From contig NC_092579.1 in the NCBI RefSeq assembly GCF_037975245.1, positions 10,717,678 through 10,781,677 on the forward strand: 64,000 bases of DNA. Direction: 5' to 3'. Shown piece by piece: positions 1-11,949 of this stretch; within the stretch, counting starts at the first letter, position 1, and the number at the start of each line of letters is the position of its first letter. Under the pieces are notes generated by a model, which worked only from the letters and a program-made list of their open reading frames with translations, did no database searches and was not told where the DNA came from. Origin of the DNA: Apostichopus japonicus (lineage: Eukaryota > Echinodermata > Holothuroidea > Aspidochirotida > Stichopodidae). The position numbers and the translations under genes are program-made.

Positions 1-1107
1 TGGACCACATAAACACTGAATGCTCCAAACCACCGTACTTCAGATGTTGTCAGCAACTGTTTCCATCGTCGCGGCATTTCAAGAAACACACTTTGCATTG
101 AATTGGTGCCTTCATGAATAAAATGTAGTAAAATAAACGAATAGTTAGGAAGCAATACAATATATTTTGTAGATATCAGGAAGTTAAAAAAAAATCAACA
201 ACTGTTCATAACTTCTGCAGATCATTTCTCATGTTTTTGCTTTGTCGTGGCTCCTGCTTCAAGGTGTCCTGGGTATTACAGGGTATTACACAAAGTCTTT
301 GCCCACGAAACCATGAGTATGAAGCATTGAAATCAATGATTTTTTAATTATTTCTAGAAGTTTATACTCTTACTCATATGCTATGATGATGATATGATGG
401 ATGGCTAGTTCTCAATTAAAAAAGAACAAATTAAAACCATTAGATAAACACAGTCATTTCACATACTGAGAGGTGCCTTGTACTTACTGCATTGGTCAGG
501 AGAGAAAACCCATAGGTTACCATTATGTTTAATGTTAAGTCTCTATTTTTCCATTTCTTCTTTGTTTTAAATGATTTGCTTGTAACCCTATCAAGAATAT
601 TGTTTCCCAGAAGACATACTGTGTTTATGCTTCTAATTGGCAACACCTCTCAGTTTTAGTCAGATACCCCCACCCCCTCAACCTCCACCCTAAAGTACTA
701 CAAAGTTCTGACTGACAGGTGGTGGTTCCCAGTGTCAGCCACTATAGAATAACAATACTTGTCCATACTTTTGGGGGTATTTTGGCACAGAGATAAGTCA
801 AACTTTTGGCTTTAAAGGTAGTCAGTATAGGTCCCAAATTATAGCATGCTATAACTGCTAGAAGTTTTTAAAAAGTACTTTCCTGGAGGTCTTTACTATA
901 CAAACTGTTCTAAGAAATTGTTAAGGACACACAAGATGACTAAATGTCCCAGTTAGGAAATTTCCTCAAAGTTTGTAATAAAAAAAAAGTTTAATAATTT
1001 TGACCAAAGGTGACCATATTTGAATATCTAGCATATTTGGGGCCATTATAGCATACCTTTAAGAGGAACCCCACCTGGAATTAGTGATATACTTGAAACA
1101 CTCTTAA
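1..1107. other. intergenic DNA without recognised gene
   Basis: AT-rich sequence with no open frame that resembles a protein, no splice-consistent exon chain and no clear repeat boundary. A short C-rich run lies near 668-690. I see nothing else to annotate. Confidence 0.5.
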
Positions 1108-1164
1108 TGCATATCAGGTGCGTATCCAGGGGGGGGGCGTTGGGGGCGCGCGCCCCCCGGGTAA

Positions 1165-1316
1165 GAAAAAGAGGAGAGAAAAAAAAAGAGAAGAAAAAAG
1201 GAAAAAAGAGGGGAAAAAAGAGGAGGAGGAGAGGAAGGAAGGGAAAAGAAAAAGAAGAAAGAGAGAAAAAGGAGAAAAGGAGGGAGTAAAAGAAAAACGC
1301 GAAGACACCGGGGAGA
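1165..1316 (+). repeat. polypurine (GA-rich) tract
   Basis: About 150 nt of almost pure A and G on the + strand. Translation gives only Lys/Glu/Arg runs, so open frames here are low-complexity artefacts. Tracts like this can form triplex or H-DNA; that is inference. Confidence 0.8.
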
Positions 1317-2018
1317 GAAAGAGGAACAGTGACATCATTACAGCGCTGAAGGGTAGCCAGTGACGGATCAATGATTTCGTAAAAGTGTGACTCACCCTAC
1401 CCCTTACACCGACAACTCCATTTTTTGACGTTTCCATTTTCCTCTCTCACTAATGATCTATATATGTACTATATATGGTCTATCATAACGCGTGTGTAGA
1501 ATTGTGCTATGAAACCAACTGTGGCTGGTCTCGAACTCGACCGTGTCGTCGGGGAACATGTCGCATTTTGGGATGGGGGCGACCGCCCGCCCCCCCCCCA
1601 TTCAGCATTTTTTTTAAATGATATCGCTAAGTAATTTCAAAATAGAAAGTGCTTAGAGGCAACTTACAAGGCCTGGGAAGTGTCATTTCCAGCGATCTGG
1701 GAGACATTTTCGGCCAAAATTTGCTTGTACGCTTCGCGCTAACAAATGGTCCTGGGTAGTGCCATTTCCAGCGATCTGGGAGGCATTTTCGGCCAAATTT
1801 TTCTTGTACGCTTCGCGCCAACCTATGGTGGCGCTACGCTTAGATAATTTGCCTACAGGCTTCGCCCCTCCCTTGGCAAATTCCTCGCTACGCGCCTGTT
1901 CGAATTTGTAACGCAAACAGCAGATATCACATCATATGAGTGAGCATGAAAATGGCGTTCCAGGATGAAAAGCCTCAAAACTGTCCGACTTAGTAAGTAG
2001 TAGTAAGTTGAGTCTCGT

Positions 2019-2360
2019 CTATTCGACATGCTCAGTGATTAACCTCCGCCACGTTTTACGATCTTGCGCAAGGTTTATTGCTTCCTCGAAACTGTTAATA
2101 TTAATGTCCTTGAATTGCGACTTTATTTTTCCAAGCAAGGTAGTCACGGGCCTTCCAACTGGTTTAGCAGTATGTCTCAGTGCTTCTCTGTCCGACTTGC
2201 CTGAAAAAATAACCAAAAATTTTCGCGCGAAGCGCGCGTTCATGTCAATATCATATAAGCAAGCATCGGTTATTACATCGCATGCCATCATGTACCGTAC
2301 GGTCCGTTCAAATTGCGCAGTATTTCTCGGGATGCTAATGTAAACAACGACATGTCTCAT
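2019..2360 (-). pseudogene. possible LINE reverse-transcriptase C-terminal tail remnant
   Basis: A 113-codon minus-strand frame ends with a GRP..(I)K....EEA..LAQDRKTWRRLI pattern. This resembles the end of many non-LTR retrotransposon ORF2 proteins, where a GRP motif is followed by a basic AxDRxxWR tail. No catalytic RT motifs are next to it, and it sits inside the hAT-like element at 1116-3521, so it is at most a fragment. The call rests on motif resemblance alone. Confidence 0.35.
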
Positions 2361-2449
2361 GTAGATGTATAAAAAGCATGGAGGTCCAATTATGTCAAAA
2401 CTCTCTTTTACATTAGTAATGGCGAATTAGGGGCTGCACCCCCGCCGCG

Positions 2450-2834
2450 CAGTGGCGGAGCGTCCATACGGTCGGGGGAGGGGTGGATGCCCCCCCCCCC
2501 TGACGGACTCAAATGGACTGCTGGCGCCTTTTTCAGCTCTTTACCACTTTTTACTTATTCTAGATTATTAACTTTTTTATTGCGCTCTCATCTACTTATT
2601 GACATTTCTCACATTTTGTTGGTGTCATTTGGCGATGACACCTTATTCTTCGTTTATCTGCAAATTAGCCAGGCCCGGAAAGGGTCATTTCCGGCGATCT
2701 AGGGAGTATCTTTATTCAAAAATTTTCTGTACGCTACGCGCCAACCAGTGGTGGCGCTCCGCTTAGATAGTGTCGAAAGCGCTCCTACAGACCATTCTCG
2801 CCACTCCTGACCAATACCCCTAGCTCCGCCACTG
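2450..2834. mobile_element. hAT MITE with perfect 8-bp TSD
   Basis: A 385-bp element bounded by the inverted repeat CAGTGGCGGAGC (2450-2461) and GCTCCGCCACTG (2823-2834). The direct duplication CCGCCGCG flanks it exactly at 2442-2449 and 2835-2842. TIRs starting CAGTG with an 8-bp TSD are diagnostic of hAT-derived elements. It holds a poly-C run near 2492 and a copy of the ~100-bp GGTGGCGCT module at 2671-2771. It lies inside the larger hAT-like element, so it either inserted there or travelled with it. Confidence 0.9.
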
Positions 2835-3529
2835 CCGCCGCGCCTCCTACGCCTATGTGTGTAGTGTTCGGTTGAAGGAAATATCTGCTATTTTTTTCAT
2901 TTCCTTCAACCAAGTTTTATAATAGCCGTTATAACAGGTTTTAATGTTGTACACCAATAAATTAACTGTGTCTGAATTTTCCAAAATTTCTGACCAACAT
3001 TCTGCATCACACTTCCCTCTACTCGTGCAATTTTGACCGGTCTGTTAGGGGTTCAAGGAAGTTTTTCTATATTGGTTGTCCATAGATGAAATTTTGTACA
3101 ACATTATGGGTATGTTTTCAAGTGAGTTTATTCACGAGAAATGTGAATTTTCAAATTCTGAACAAATATGGGGCTTAAAACCTTGAAAAGTGGGGCTGAC
3201 GGGTATTGTGGGCCGCGACGTAGAATCACCTAGAAAAGCAAAGACCCACAGGAGATGCCATCAGGTCGAACATGATGTGTGCCGGGTTGACAAACTTCAA
3301 AAAGGTTATGGATGGAAAAAAAAACTATTAGGAAATACCTGGTTCTCAGGCAAAAAGTGTACATCTGGTTGGTCATTTCAAGCCCGAGAAGTGCCGTTTC
3401 CGGTGATCTAGGGGGGTTTCAAAACAAGAAATTTTCTTGTACGCTGCGCGCCAACCGATGGTGGCGCTCCGCTTAGATAGTAATTCGCGCCCCCCGGGTT
3501 TGAAAATCCTGGATACGCGCCTGCATATC

Positions 3530-4022
3530 TACTTTCTTTACCCGGCCTCTGTATTGCATAAACATTTTACTCATTAACTTTTTCCTTGCAAGAATATAAA
3601 GAAATTCCAAGAGACCTTTACATAGCCACAGGAACAGTGATACCAATTTATGTGTTCATTATGCTGTCCCCAATTCCCACCCCACTCACTTCCTCACATA
3701 TTGTCATTTTGTTATATATTATCAAGAGATAATTGCTATTGCAGTTGAAGTCTCCTTTTTACTGGACACTGCCTTGATATACCATTCTATATGAGATCAA
3801 CCTCACCTTCTACTTTTACAGACACACTCACTATGCACAACATTAACTATACAGTATGTGGATATGAATCCAATTATTCATAAAGTACCTGCACTTTTTG
3901 AGGTAATGTTCCTCCATAGGCTTATGTATGCTGTGTCCACCACTTTCCATTTACCAGTTTCAGTATTAAACACTTCTGGGGTGGTACAGTGCCTTAAAAT
4001 GGACAAAAATTAGACAGATAGT
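3530..4022. other. intergenic DNA, nothing recognised
   Basis: AT-rich spacer between two transposons. No gene, RNA or repeat signal could be supported. Confidence 0.5.
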
Positions 4023-6195
4023 GGGCAGGGTCAAGGGAAATGTAACAATTGGGTTGAAATTGGAAATGTACAGAACATGGTCAAATGTGGTATGGCTAGA
4101 TAGGTAAAGAGTTATATTTTACCACTGTGCTTGCAGAACAAAAATATACTAATTTAATAACAAGTTATAGACATATATAACACATGCCAATTTGCACTTG
4201 TGTTATGCCAAAAATTATTGAATTTTGGGGATATTTTTAAAACCAAATTTTTCCTAGTACAAAGACGACTTAGAAAGATTACTTACACAGCCTAGTAGTA
4301 CTGGTCAATATTATGCATATCACAGGCAAAATTCCCCTTCAATGTCTATAAATTGTCAATTAGCAGTAATTGCTAATTACCTGATTTGTCCCTCCGTTAC
4401 CTGTCCCTCCGTTACCAAAAAAATACATTTTTTTTAATTTCTCAGTCATTAAATGCTGGAAAAATTTCATAATTTGTATAAAACACTTTCATAGGGTTAA
4501 CCACTAAAGAAATGTTAAACCAAGGAGTTAGCTACTTTTATGCTAAAATAAAGAACAAGTGAAGTAGTGTCCCTCCGTTACCAGTAACGGAGGGACAATT
4601 GTTTAATGCAAGATTGTGCACAGATTCCTGCCAGTGGGAGTTTACTTGCTAAGTAGTTGTGTTCTTAAAATGGAATTCTTGACTTCCTGTCTATGTGAGG
4701 AGACCAACAGCTTGACTAGCATTAATAAATTCCTCAGAATGTGAAGTCATGGAAGTCAAAGGAAAGCTACATTTGAGTTAGAAAAAAAACACACCACAAA
4801 CACTGGCTGGAAGGTACAGAATGGAAGTTTTCATTCATACACTGCTGATGCCAACCAGTTCAAAACTGTGAGCAATATTTCAGCTGTGAGAATCAAGGAC
4901 ATTTTCTTTCATTTGCAAGAGCTTCCAAAGCCACTTTCCTTCAGCAAGAGCAAACTCAAAATTTGTTGATCAGGATTAAAATAATAGAAAAGTTTGCAGA
5001 CATGTTCAAAGCATACAGTAGTCGTGATTGGAATATTGTTTTTTATTTTTATGATATTGTTATTTTGTTTTGAGTTTATAAATAATCGCAGGAAGTTAAT
5101 TCAGCTATAGTTTCTAATCCACAAATATTACATTCAGGCATACTGAACCTTTCTGCAGTATAGTAGCTACTGTAACTGTATCATGTTATGTCTCAAAATG
5201 TTTTTGTTTTATTATTGTTATTAGTTGTTAAATTGTTATACTACCACTGCATTATTACAGTATGGTTTTTTCATTAAAGTTAGAAGTTACCTCAGCATTT
5301 CACTTTTAAGCCCAGTATCAATTACTGCACCAAGTGGTTTCTGCAAAGTACTAGTAGTATTTGGAAGACAAAATGTGACTGGCATACTACTGTAATGAAA
5401 TTTCCTTTCTGCACATGGTACAGTACAGTACCTGTGAACTGTCTACTTTAAATATGTGATTAACTGACTTGTTTTGAAGTGCACTAGCCACCAGCCCACC
5501 CCCCCCCCCCAACAGTTGCTAATAATGCAGTTAGAGAGTGCTAAATGATGAAGAGTGGTCTGTTTAAACTTGTTCTTTTATTCAATTTCTTACTATTTTT
5601 TCTTACATTTTTATTAACCACTAAAATTGCTATTGTTTTGGTGAACATAGCTGTTGGTTTAATGTTCTTATCCTTGTTTCCCTAAGTAAAATAACTTTTA
5701 GTCCATCAGCAATAAAAATATTGAATCTAAGCAGCAAAACAGGCAAAAGGCTACACTAAACAACGTTGAACATTTTGTGTCCCTCCGTTACCATCGGAAT
5801 TGTCCCTCCGTTACTGTACGAAATCAGCTGTAGATTTGACAATTGATGCCTGTTCATCTAATTTTTCCTTGGTGTATGTGAAGCAATGTACCAGCCAACA
5901 CCTGATATAAGTTACATGGTCAGTGCAACTTAAGAACAGTGGATTTGACATCTTCCAAAAAAAGTGTGAAAACACGTGTTCATTTTGTGTCCCTCCGTTA
6001 CCATGATGTTTATCATGCCATATTTTCCCTACAGTAACAGCTACAAGAATTAAGTTTATGGGTATGAAGCAAGTAACTACCTGTCTAGATAACCACAAAA
6101 GAAATTGCAACATACTCCCTCAAACTAATGCAAAGAGAGACAAAATGTGTAAGGAAAACAGTCAAATGTCCCTCCGTTACCGCTTGACCCTGCCC
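4023..6195. mobile_element. TIR element with eight GTCCCTCCGTTACC motifs
   Basis: Both ends carry the 13-bp inverted repeat GGGCAGGGTCAAG (4023-4035, and its complement 6183-6195). Between them are eight copies of GTCCCTCCGTTAC(C/T): 4388, 4403, 4569, 4584 (inverted), 5779, 5802, 5989 and 6168. The last copy abuts the right TIR. Clustered short subterminal motifs are a known feature of transposase-binding regions in hAT, P and CACTA-like elements. No target duplication is visible at the flanks (..GATAGT and TAATAT..), and no transposase frame is recognisable, so the superfamily is unassigned. Confidence 0.7.
4569..4596. repeat. 13-bp perfect inverted repeat of the GTCCCTCCGTTAC motif
   Basis: GTCCCTCCGTTAC and its exact complement face each other across a 2-nt spacer (CA). 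This is the only inverted copy of the motif in the 4.0-6.2 kb element. It would extrude as a tight stem in single-stranded DNA or RNA. Confidence 0.9.
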
Positions 6196-6660
6196 TAATA
6201 TGTGAATCAGTGACTAATGCATGTCCTTAATGGAAAACTGGGGAACACAGAATAGCAAATAATAAGTGGGAGAAATTTGGAGAACATTATACAAGATGAA
6301 TATTGTTCATGATAACTTTATCTGGGGTGGTGAGTTGCAAAGTTAAGCACAAATGGATTACAAGTGAAAATATGGGTTTATTTCCATGCAGTCATCTAAT
6401 GGTGCTTATGAACACATTGGCTTGACGAGAGGTGCTCAAAAACATCCATTGTTAGCTCAGCCATGACAACATGCTGTAATATTTGCATAGTTCAACAATT
6501 TGCACAACTTCATAGTTTCTGATGAGAGATGTATGCCTATGTGTGTAATAAAAATTTCTTTTGTTTAAACATATGGGCCTACAGAGCATCCCGGTGGGAA
6601 ACTGCAGGTCCACTAACTACAGATATTTCCATACACATGGCTAACCAGTTTGCTGAGAGC
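6196..6660. other. intergenic DNA, nothing recognised
   Basis: Spacer between the GTCCCTCCGTTACC element and the 4-kb foldback element. No coding or repeat signal supported. Confidence 0.5.
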
Positions 6661-7848
6661 TGTTGGGTCATTCCATGTCAAATCAACCAGTGGTCCCCAG
6701 GTGACCCTCTCAGATTTAGATGAAACTTCATCAGAATGATTGAGTATGTCCCAAATGAAGACATACAAAAAATTAAAATCATACTCCATGTCGTTTTCGA
6801 GATATGGCCCGTTGAAATTTGGTCGTTGCGGCCATTTTGCTCGTTTGCCATTCGCAAAAAGTGACTTTTGTGATATTTTCCGACTTTGAAAGCTCATAAT
6901 TCAGCCTTCGTACCAGGTAGATAGCTCAAATTTGGTATTCTATCTTACTTCTTGCCAAAATTTATGAATCTGCACTCAATTTAACTGTATCTCCTTTATT
7001 TTTCTGGTTATGATCACCCAAAGTAGGCACTTTATTCTGTCAAAAATGTTTTTTGTGATTTTTAAGGTCACCCTGTGCCCACATGAGAGGTCACATGAAT
7101 CGTATATTCCTTGGGTATTATCTATGGTTGCATGTCTATACCCATAAGCAATTATAAGCCCACCAATGCATTAATTAAGAAATGGCATGGGGCCAAAGTT
7201 GGCTCCAGCCAGAAAAAGGTCAAAAAGACCCCGCCCTTCTTGACCCCGGTTGACCCCGCGATCAATTGAAACATTGATTGAAATTTACACCAGTTAAATA
7301 TATATATTATATCTACTTGTACATCAAATTTTAGCTTTGGCACTCAACTCCTTCATGGTATGGTGGCAATTTCAATATTAGACGTTTTTCGCACATTTTT
7401 TAATCTCAAGCTTATATATTTGTCATGTAATCATAGTATAATAATGAGTGATATGATCATTGTATCCTTGTTTCAGTCAGCTGAATCAAAATGTAACATA
7501 ACAAATTGTTTTAGGTCAAATTAATGACATTTAATCACATCATTAACGATTCACGCACATTTAAATTACTGGTTCTGTCACAACTCTCAATGCTTCAATG
7601 TCCATACAGTTTTCTTACCACACATGGATGTCCATATACAAGTAAAACAAGTTTAGCACACTTTAATTTCTTTTACTTGATGAATGCTTGCAGTGTGACT
7701 TTATATACAAGTTAGCACACTTTAATTTGTTTACTTGATGAATGCTTGCAGTTTGGTTGGAATGGTTTTTTAAGTATTCATGAGGAAGAGTGTACTGGCT
7801 GCTTCCATGTCCCTGTAACTCTGGAGCACTGATGACACAAATAATAGC

Positions 7849-8154
7849 TCAGAATGGTATCCAACAATTATTGTGGGTGTTTTGTGGCCAAGGAAGTGCA
7901 TTGGAGTTCTTGGTTTGTTTCATTAACTTCACAAAGACATAATTTTCTTCCTCTGAAATTTCCACTTTAACCAATGTACCACTCATTGTCGTACATTCCA
8001 GCCATGTAACGCTTGGTTGGTACTCTTTCGTGTCAGCCTGAGGTTGAATACTAGCAGAAATGGATTCTCTCTCCTCTGCATGGTCTCTAATGGGCACAAT
8101 TTTGCAGTGGTTGGTCATTGGAGAGTCGCAGCTTCTCAATCTTTCCAACATCAA
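7849..8154 (-). pseudogene. possible C-terminal remnant of a transposon-encoded protein
   Basis: A 101-codon minus-strand frame contains GTLVKVEISEEENYVFVKLM and ends with a PWPQN...CWIPF pattern. A phrase of the type WP....CWVPF is frequent near the end of large uncharacterised transposon proteins in aquatic invertebrates, and here it ends at TGA. The position inside the 4-kb foldback element fits an eroded internal gene. Identification is tentative; no catalytic DDE residues are visible. Confidence 0.3.
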
Positions 8155-9023
8155 TGGGTATAAAAATGTGATGAGATCGTATTCCTGCTATAGTTTATGA
8201 TGGTGTCTGCACGTGACACACTGGTAGTATTGTTCTAGAATGTAGTGTCTACATGTGACACACAGGTGATATTGTTCAAAAGGTTTATACAAATGAGTTA
8301 CCAGTGTTTGTATAGCATGAGGGGGGAAAAGGGGACTGGGTTAGGTTAAAGCAGCATTTTGCGTTCTTTTCTATGGTTTTTTTCAACCTCACTGATTCCT
8401 CGATGCCATAACAACATACATAACTAGCTTATCTATTCAAATCTTATTTCAAATGGTGGCATAAAAGTCGAAAAATTATCAACTTTTAACTTTGTATTTC
8501 TCGAAGATATTTTCCGTTGGGATCCCAATAAACCTCACCCATAATAGGAATATTTAAAAGCGACGCACATCATTGATCGATATGTAATACAACACCATGC
8601 TTGATTTGTGTAGATTGTCTATGGCAGTTGAACCAGGGAGTTGTTAGAGTACCAGCTTGCTGGTTGTAACAAGTTACCCACTCGACGTTTTTGAAGCTAT
8701 ATTTAGCGACGGCTCAAACTAAACCTGCATCTCTGATTGGTTGAGTTCAAACTAGTGGGTTGGGGGAACTGTATAGATGCGATTAATATGAAATGTGTAA
8801 TTTGTCGGAGGACACTTTTCACATTATCTACAAATGTCCTTAACTACTCGCCAATTAACGCTTTTGACAGGAAAAAATGGGCTAATATCTTAGTTTGCTG
8901 TTTTGTGATTGATATATGTAAAAAACTTGATGGACTTGTCAAAAAAATGGAAAACGGTGACCAAATGCAAAATGCTGCTTTAAAGCCAGAGAGCAGTAAG
9001 ACAGACACGAGTCTAAAAAGAAA

Positions 9024-9580
9024 AGTCCAGGTCAAAATTTCTTTATGATATACTGTATCTTAAAAATGAACATAATCTAAGCATTCTGGTGAAATTTGCA
9101 TTCAATTCCTACAGTATGTTCCATTTTTGAGATATTGACAGTTGAAGTTATCTGATATTCTACCAAAGTGAACTTGAAGCAAACAGGTGTGATGTCACAG
9201 TTGCACACTGAAAAATAATGTTTTCTTTTTTCTGTATTTTTCAGTCTATTGATTTGACCATAATTGGATAGGAATACTAGTTTGTCTAAAGGGGATGTGA
9301 AGATTATAAAATACCACCTATGGTACATTAACATTATGGATGCATCCAATTGTGGAGTATAAAATTAGACATAAATTTTACAGAAAAAAATAGCTTTAGT
9401 TATCATAGTGCAACAATGACGTCAAATCCGTTTGCTCCAAGTTCACTTTTAGTACCAAAAGGTGGCAACTTTAACTGTCAATATCTCAAAAAAGGTACAT
9501 AGGAAGTGAATGCAAATTTCATCAGAATGCTTGGATTATGTTCCTCTTTTAAACATCACAAAGAAATTTTGACCTGGACT
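9024..9580. mobile_element. MITE with AGTCCAGGTC terminal inverted repeats
   Basis: Left end AGTCCAGGTCAAAATTTCTT (from 9024) matches the complement of the right end (to 9580). The arms continue inverted for about 120 bp (for example 9085-9190 against 9440-9545). No convincing target duplication was found. It is nested in the 4-kb foldback element. Confidence 0.75.
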
Positions 9581-10662
9581 ATTCTTTTAAGTACTGGCAG
9601 ATTTAAATTGTATTGTGTGGTTTAATCCATGTTTCTCTACAAAAACTCTACAACAGTACTGTATACTACTGTACTGTATATAAGGCTCCAAATTGTGTCG
9701 TGTGTTATGGGAGATTTTGAGGCACTACAGGTATGAGGGACCAGCCTATTGGAGGGTTAACTGAAGTGATCATTGCAGTGGAACACATGCATAATCAACC
9801 CATTTCTAAAAACAATAATAAAAACAATCTATTTTCTAACTGCAAAAAATACATTACACAAGCTTCAAACTTGAAATACACTGTATGATATTAACTTAGT
9901 GTACGCAGTTGTTAAAAAATGTGCGAAAAACGTCTAATATTCAAATTGCCACCATACCATGAAGGAGTTGAGTGCCAAAGCTAAAATTTGATGTACAAGT
10001 AGATATTATTAATATATTTAACTAGTGTAAATTTCAATCAATGTTTCAATTGATCGCGGGGTCAACCGGGGTCAAGAAGGGCGGGGTCTTTTTGACCTTT
10101 TTCTGGCTGGAGCCAACTTTGGCCCCATGCCATTTCTTAATTAATGCATTGGTGGGCTTATAATTGCTTATGGGTATAGACATGCAACCATAGATAATAC
10201 CCAAGGAATATAGGATTCATGTGACCTCTCATGTGGATACAGGGTGACCTTAAAAATCACAAAAAACATTTTTGACAGAGTAAAGTGCCTACTTTGGGTG
10301 ATCATAACCAGAAAAATAAAGGAGATACAGTTAAATTGAGTGCAGATACATAAATTTTGGCAAAAAGTAAGATAGAATACCAATTTTGAGCTCTCTACCT
10401 GGTACGAAGGCTGAATTATGAGCTTTCAAAGTCGGAAAATATCACAAAAGTCACTTTTGCGAATGGCAAACGAGCAAAATGGCCGCAACGACCAAATTTC
10501 AACGGGCCATATCTCGAAAACGACATGGGGTATGATTTTAATTTTTTGTATGTGTTCATTTGGGACATACTCAATCATTCTGATGAAATTTCATCTAATT
10601 CTGAGGGGGTCACCTGGGAACTTTTCAGAAAATTGGTTGATTTGAGGCGGAATGACCCTGTT

Positions 10663-11680
10663 CTTCTCTATATATAAATATATATATTAGTTATCCGTTC
10701 CAGTAGTTCCAAGATATGAGATGGCACCATCCAAACATGTTTCCTTTTAAAAGTTTTTGTTGTTTAAACTGAAGTTAGCTGCCGAGCTAACAACTCATTT
10801 TGAGTCTTTCATTGGAACACCAGTGGATGGTCTATAGTGAAGTCATGATTACATTAAAATTACCCCTACCATTCACATTTGCTGTGTAGAGTGATGGGCA
10901 ATAGAAAGCGAGATTATCACAGAGAAAATTCCTATGTACAGTAGACAATGTGAGGAAATTCAACGAGAGCTTTGCCACTGAAAACTCCTGTAATTCCTTT
11001 TGTTACAAGTCTCATGATGGTGCCGAATACTTGACCTTCTCTTTGGAAACTGTTTGGCTGTATGATATCTGTTGATGGAATTGAACCACCTGCTGAATGA
11101 ATTCTGCATCACCAGAACAGATTATATAATGGCCTAACAAGTTCCAAAAAGAAAGAAATCAATTTGGTCTATGTTTCTAGCACCTGGAATTTAAAAACTG
11201 AAGTCCAATTTTGGAGTTGAATGTCAAATCATCCCTCAATACAATTGCCACACATGGGGAATGAAACTTTGGAGAACCATCAGCAGGGGGATGAATGTAT
11301 GAATATGATGAATCAGTCATGGATGTGGAGTAAATCTTCACTATATGGAGAATACATTGCATCCCACACAGCCCACAGATTTTGAGAAGACTTCATCAGG
11401 GAAAGAATAATCTTGTGCAACCTGTAAAAATGTTTTTTGCCGACAATATTATTAAAGGCCAATCACAATTTACAACAAATATCATAACATGTACAGGCCT
11501 ATTGAAGTTCAATGAGTTTACTCAGTTGGAGACCAAATGTGCATTTCAATATCTCAAACAGACCATTGTTTGTCTTCAAATCTACCATAGGCCTATTTCT
11601 GAAATATCATGGGGGAATAGGAATAATTAATATCCTCTTGTTTGAACAAAATTAGGACTGGAGAAGAAACATTATACAAA
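10663..11680. other. intergenic DNA with a weak coding-like segment
   Basis: A short TATATATA run follows the foldback element. Between about 10960 and 11180 the minus strand has a broken protein-like frame with in-frame stops. I could not identify it; it may be an old transposon fragment or chance. Confidence 0.3.
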
Positions 11681-11948
11681 GTGGCTATTCTTACGACTAG
11701 TCGTAACAATAATTCCCTTTCAAGCATGCGCAGTTGCTTTAACGCAGCTTTTTTACGACTAGGAGTACTATTTTTACGACTAGGAGTAACAATATTTCCC
11801 AGTTAGGGGTTGGGTTAGGGTTAGGTTAGGGGTAAGGGTTACCGCTACTACATGCGAAGTTGCTTTATTTAATTCATATGCATGAATTCGCCAATGTCGT
11901 AAGAATAGTTAATAAATCATTGTTACGACTAGTTGTAAGAATAGCCAC
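11681..11948. mobile_element. MITE with TTACGACTAG repeats
   Basis: The ends are inverted copies of GTGGCTATTCTTAC(G/A)ACTAG (11681-11700 and 11929-11948). TTACGACTAG recurs at 11691, 11753, 11774 and 11923, and the first copy is a 16-bp palindrome (11691-11706). The flanks do not show an obvious TSD. The interior contains TTAGGG-like repeats. Confidence 0.7.
11802..11842 (+). repeat. degenerate interstitial telomere-like tract
   Basis: About 40 nt of TTAGGGG, TTGGG, TTAGGG and TTAGG units on the + strand, inside the TTACGACTAG MITE. TTAGGG is the usual metazoan telomere repeat. The context says this copy belongs to a transposon, not a chromosome end. Confidence 0.7.
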
Positions 11949-11949
11949 G

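Larger units (their letters stand above)
1116..3521. mobile_element. hAT-like DNA transposon, non-autonomous, 2.4 kb
   Basis: The ends are inverted copies of GG(T/C)GCGTATCCAGG, and both inner flanks carry a GC-rich CGCGCCCCCCGGG block (1150-1161 and 3487-3499). The 8-mer TGCATATC flanks the element at 1108-1115 and 3522-3529, the TSD length typical of hAT. The exact end is uncertain by 1-2 bases because the flank and TIR overlap in sequence. Inside are a polypurine tract (1165-1315), three copies of a ~100-bp module ending in a GCGCCAACC..GGTGGCGCT signature, a LINE-tail remnant on minus, and a nested hAT MITE with a fourth module copy. No transposase is recognisable. Confidence 0.65.
6665..10658. 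mobile_element. 4-kb foldback DNA transposon with long TIRs
   Basis: The outer ends are GGGTCATTCC (6665-6674) and its complement (10649-10658), and the 4-mer TGTT is duplicated on both sides (6661-6664, 10659-10662). The two arms, 6665 to ~7402 and ~9912 to 10658, are inverted copies over about 740 bp with scattered mismatches. They share, for example, the block around 6782-6900 with 10410-10530 and the inner end 7337-7402 with 9912-9977. The 2.5-kb middle holds a possible decayed transposon frame (7849-8154, minus) and a nested MITE (9024-9580). The superfamily is not assigned. Confidence 0.85.

Noticed and set aside
1107-1363. Lys/Glu/Arg-rich open frames
   Set aside because: They are translations of the polypurine tract and have no other coding sign.
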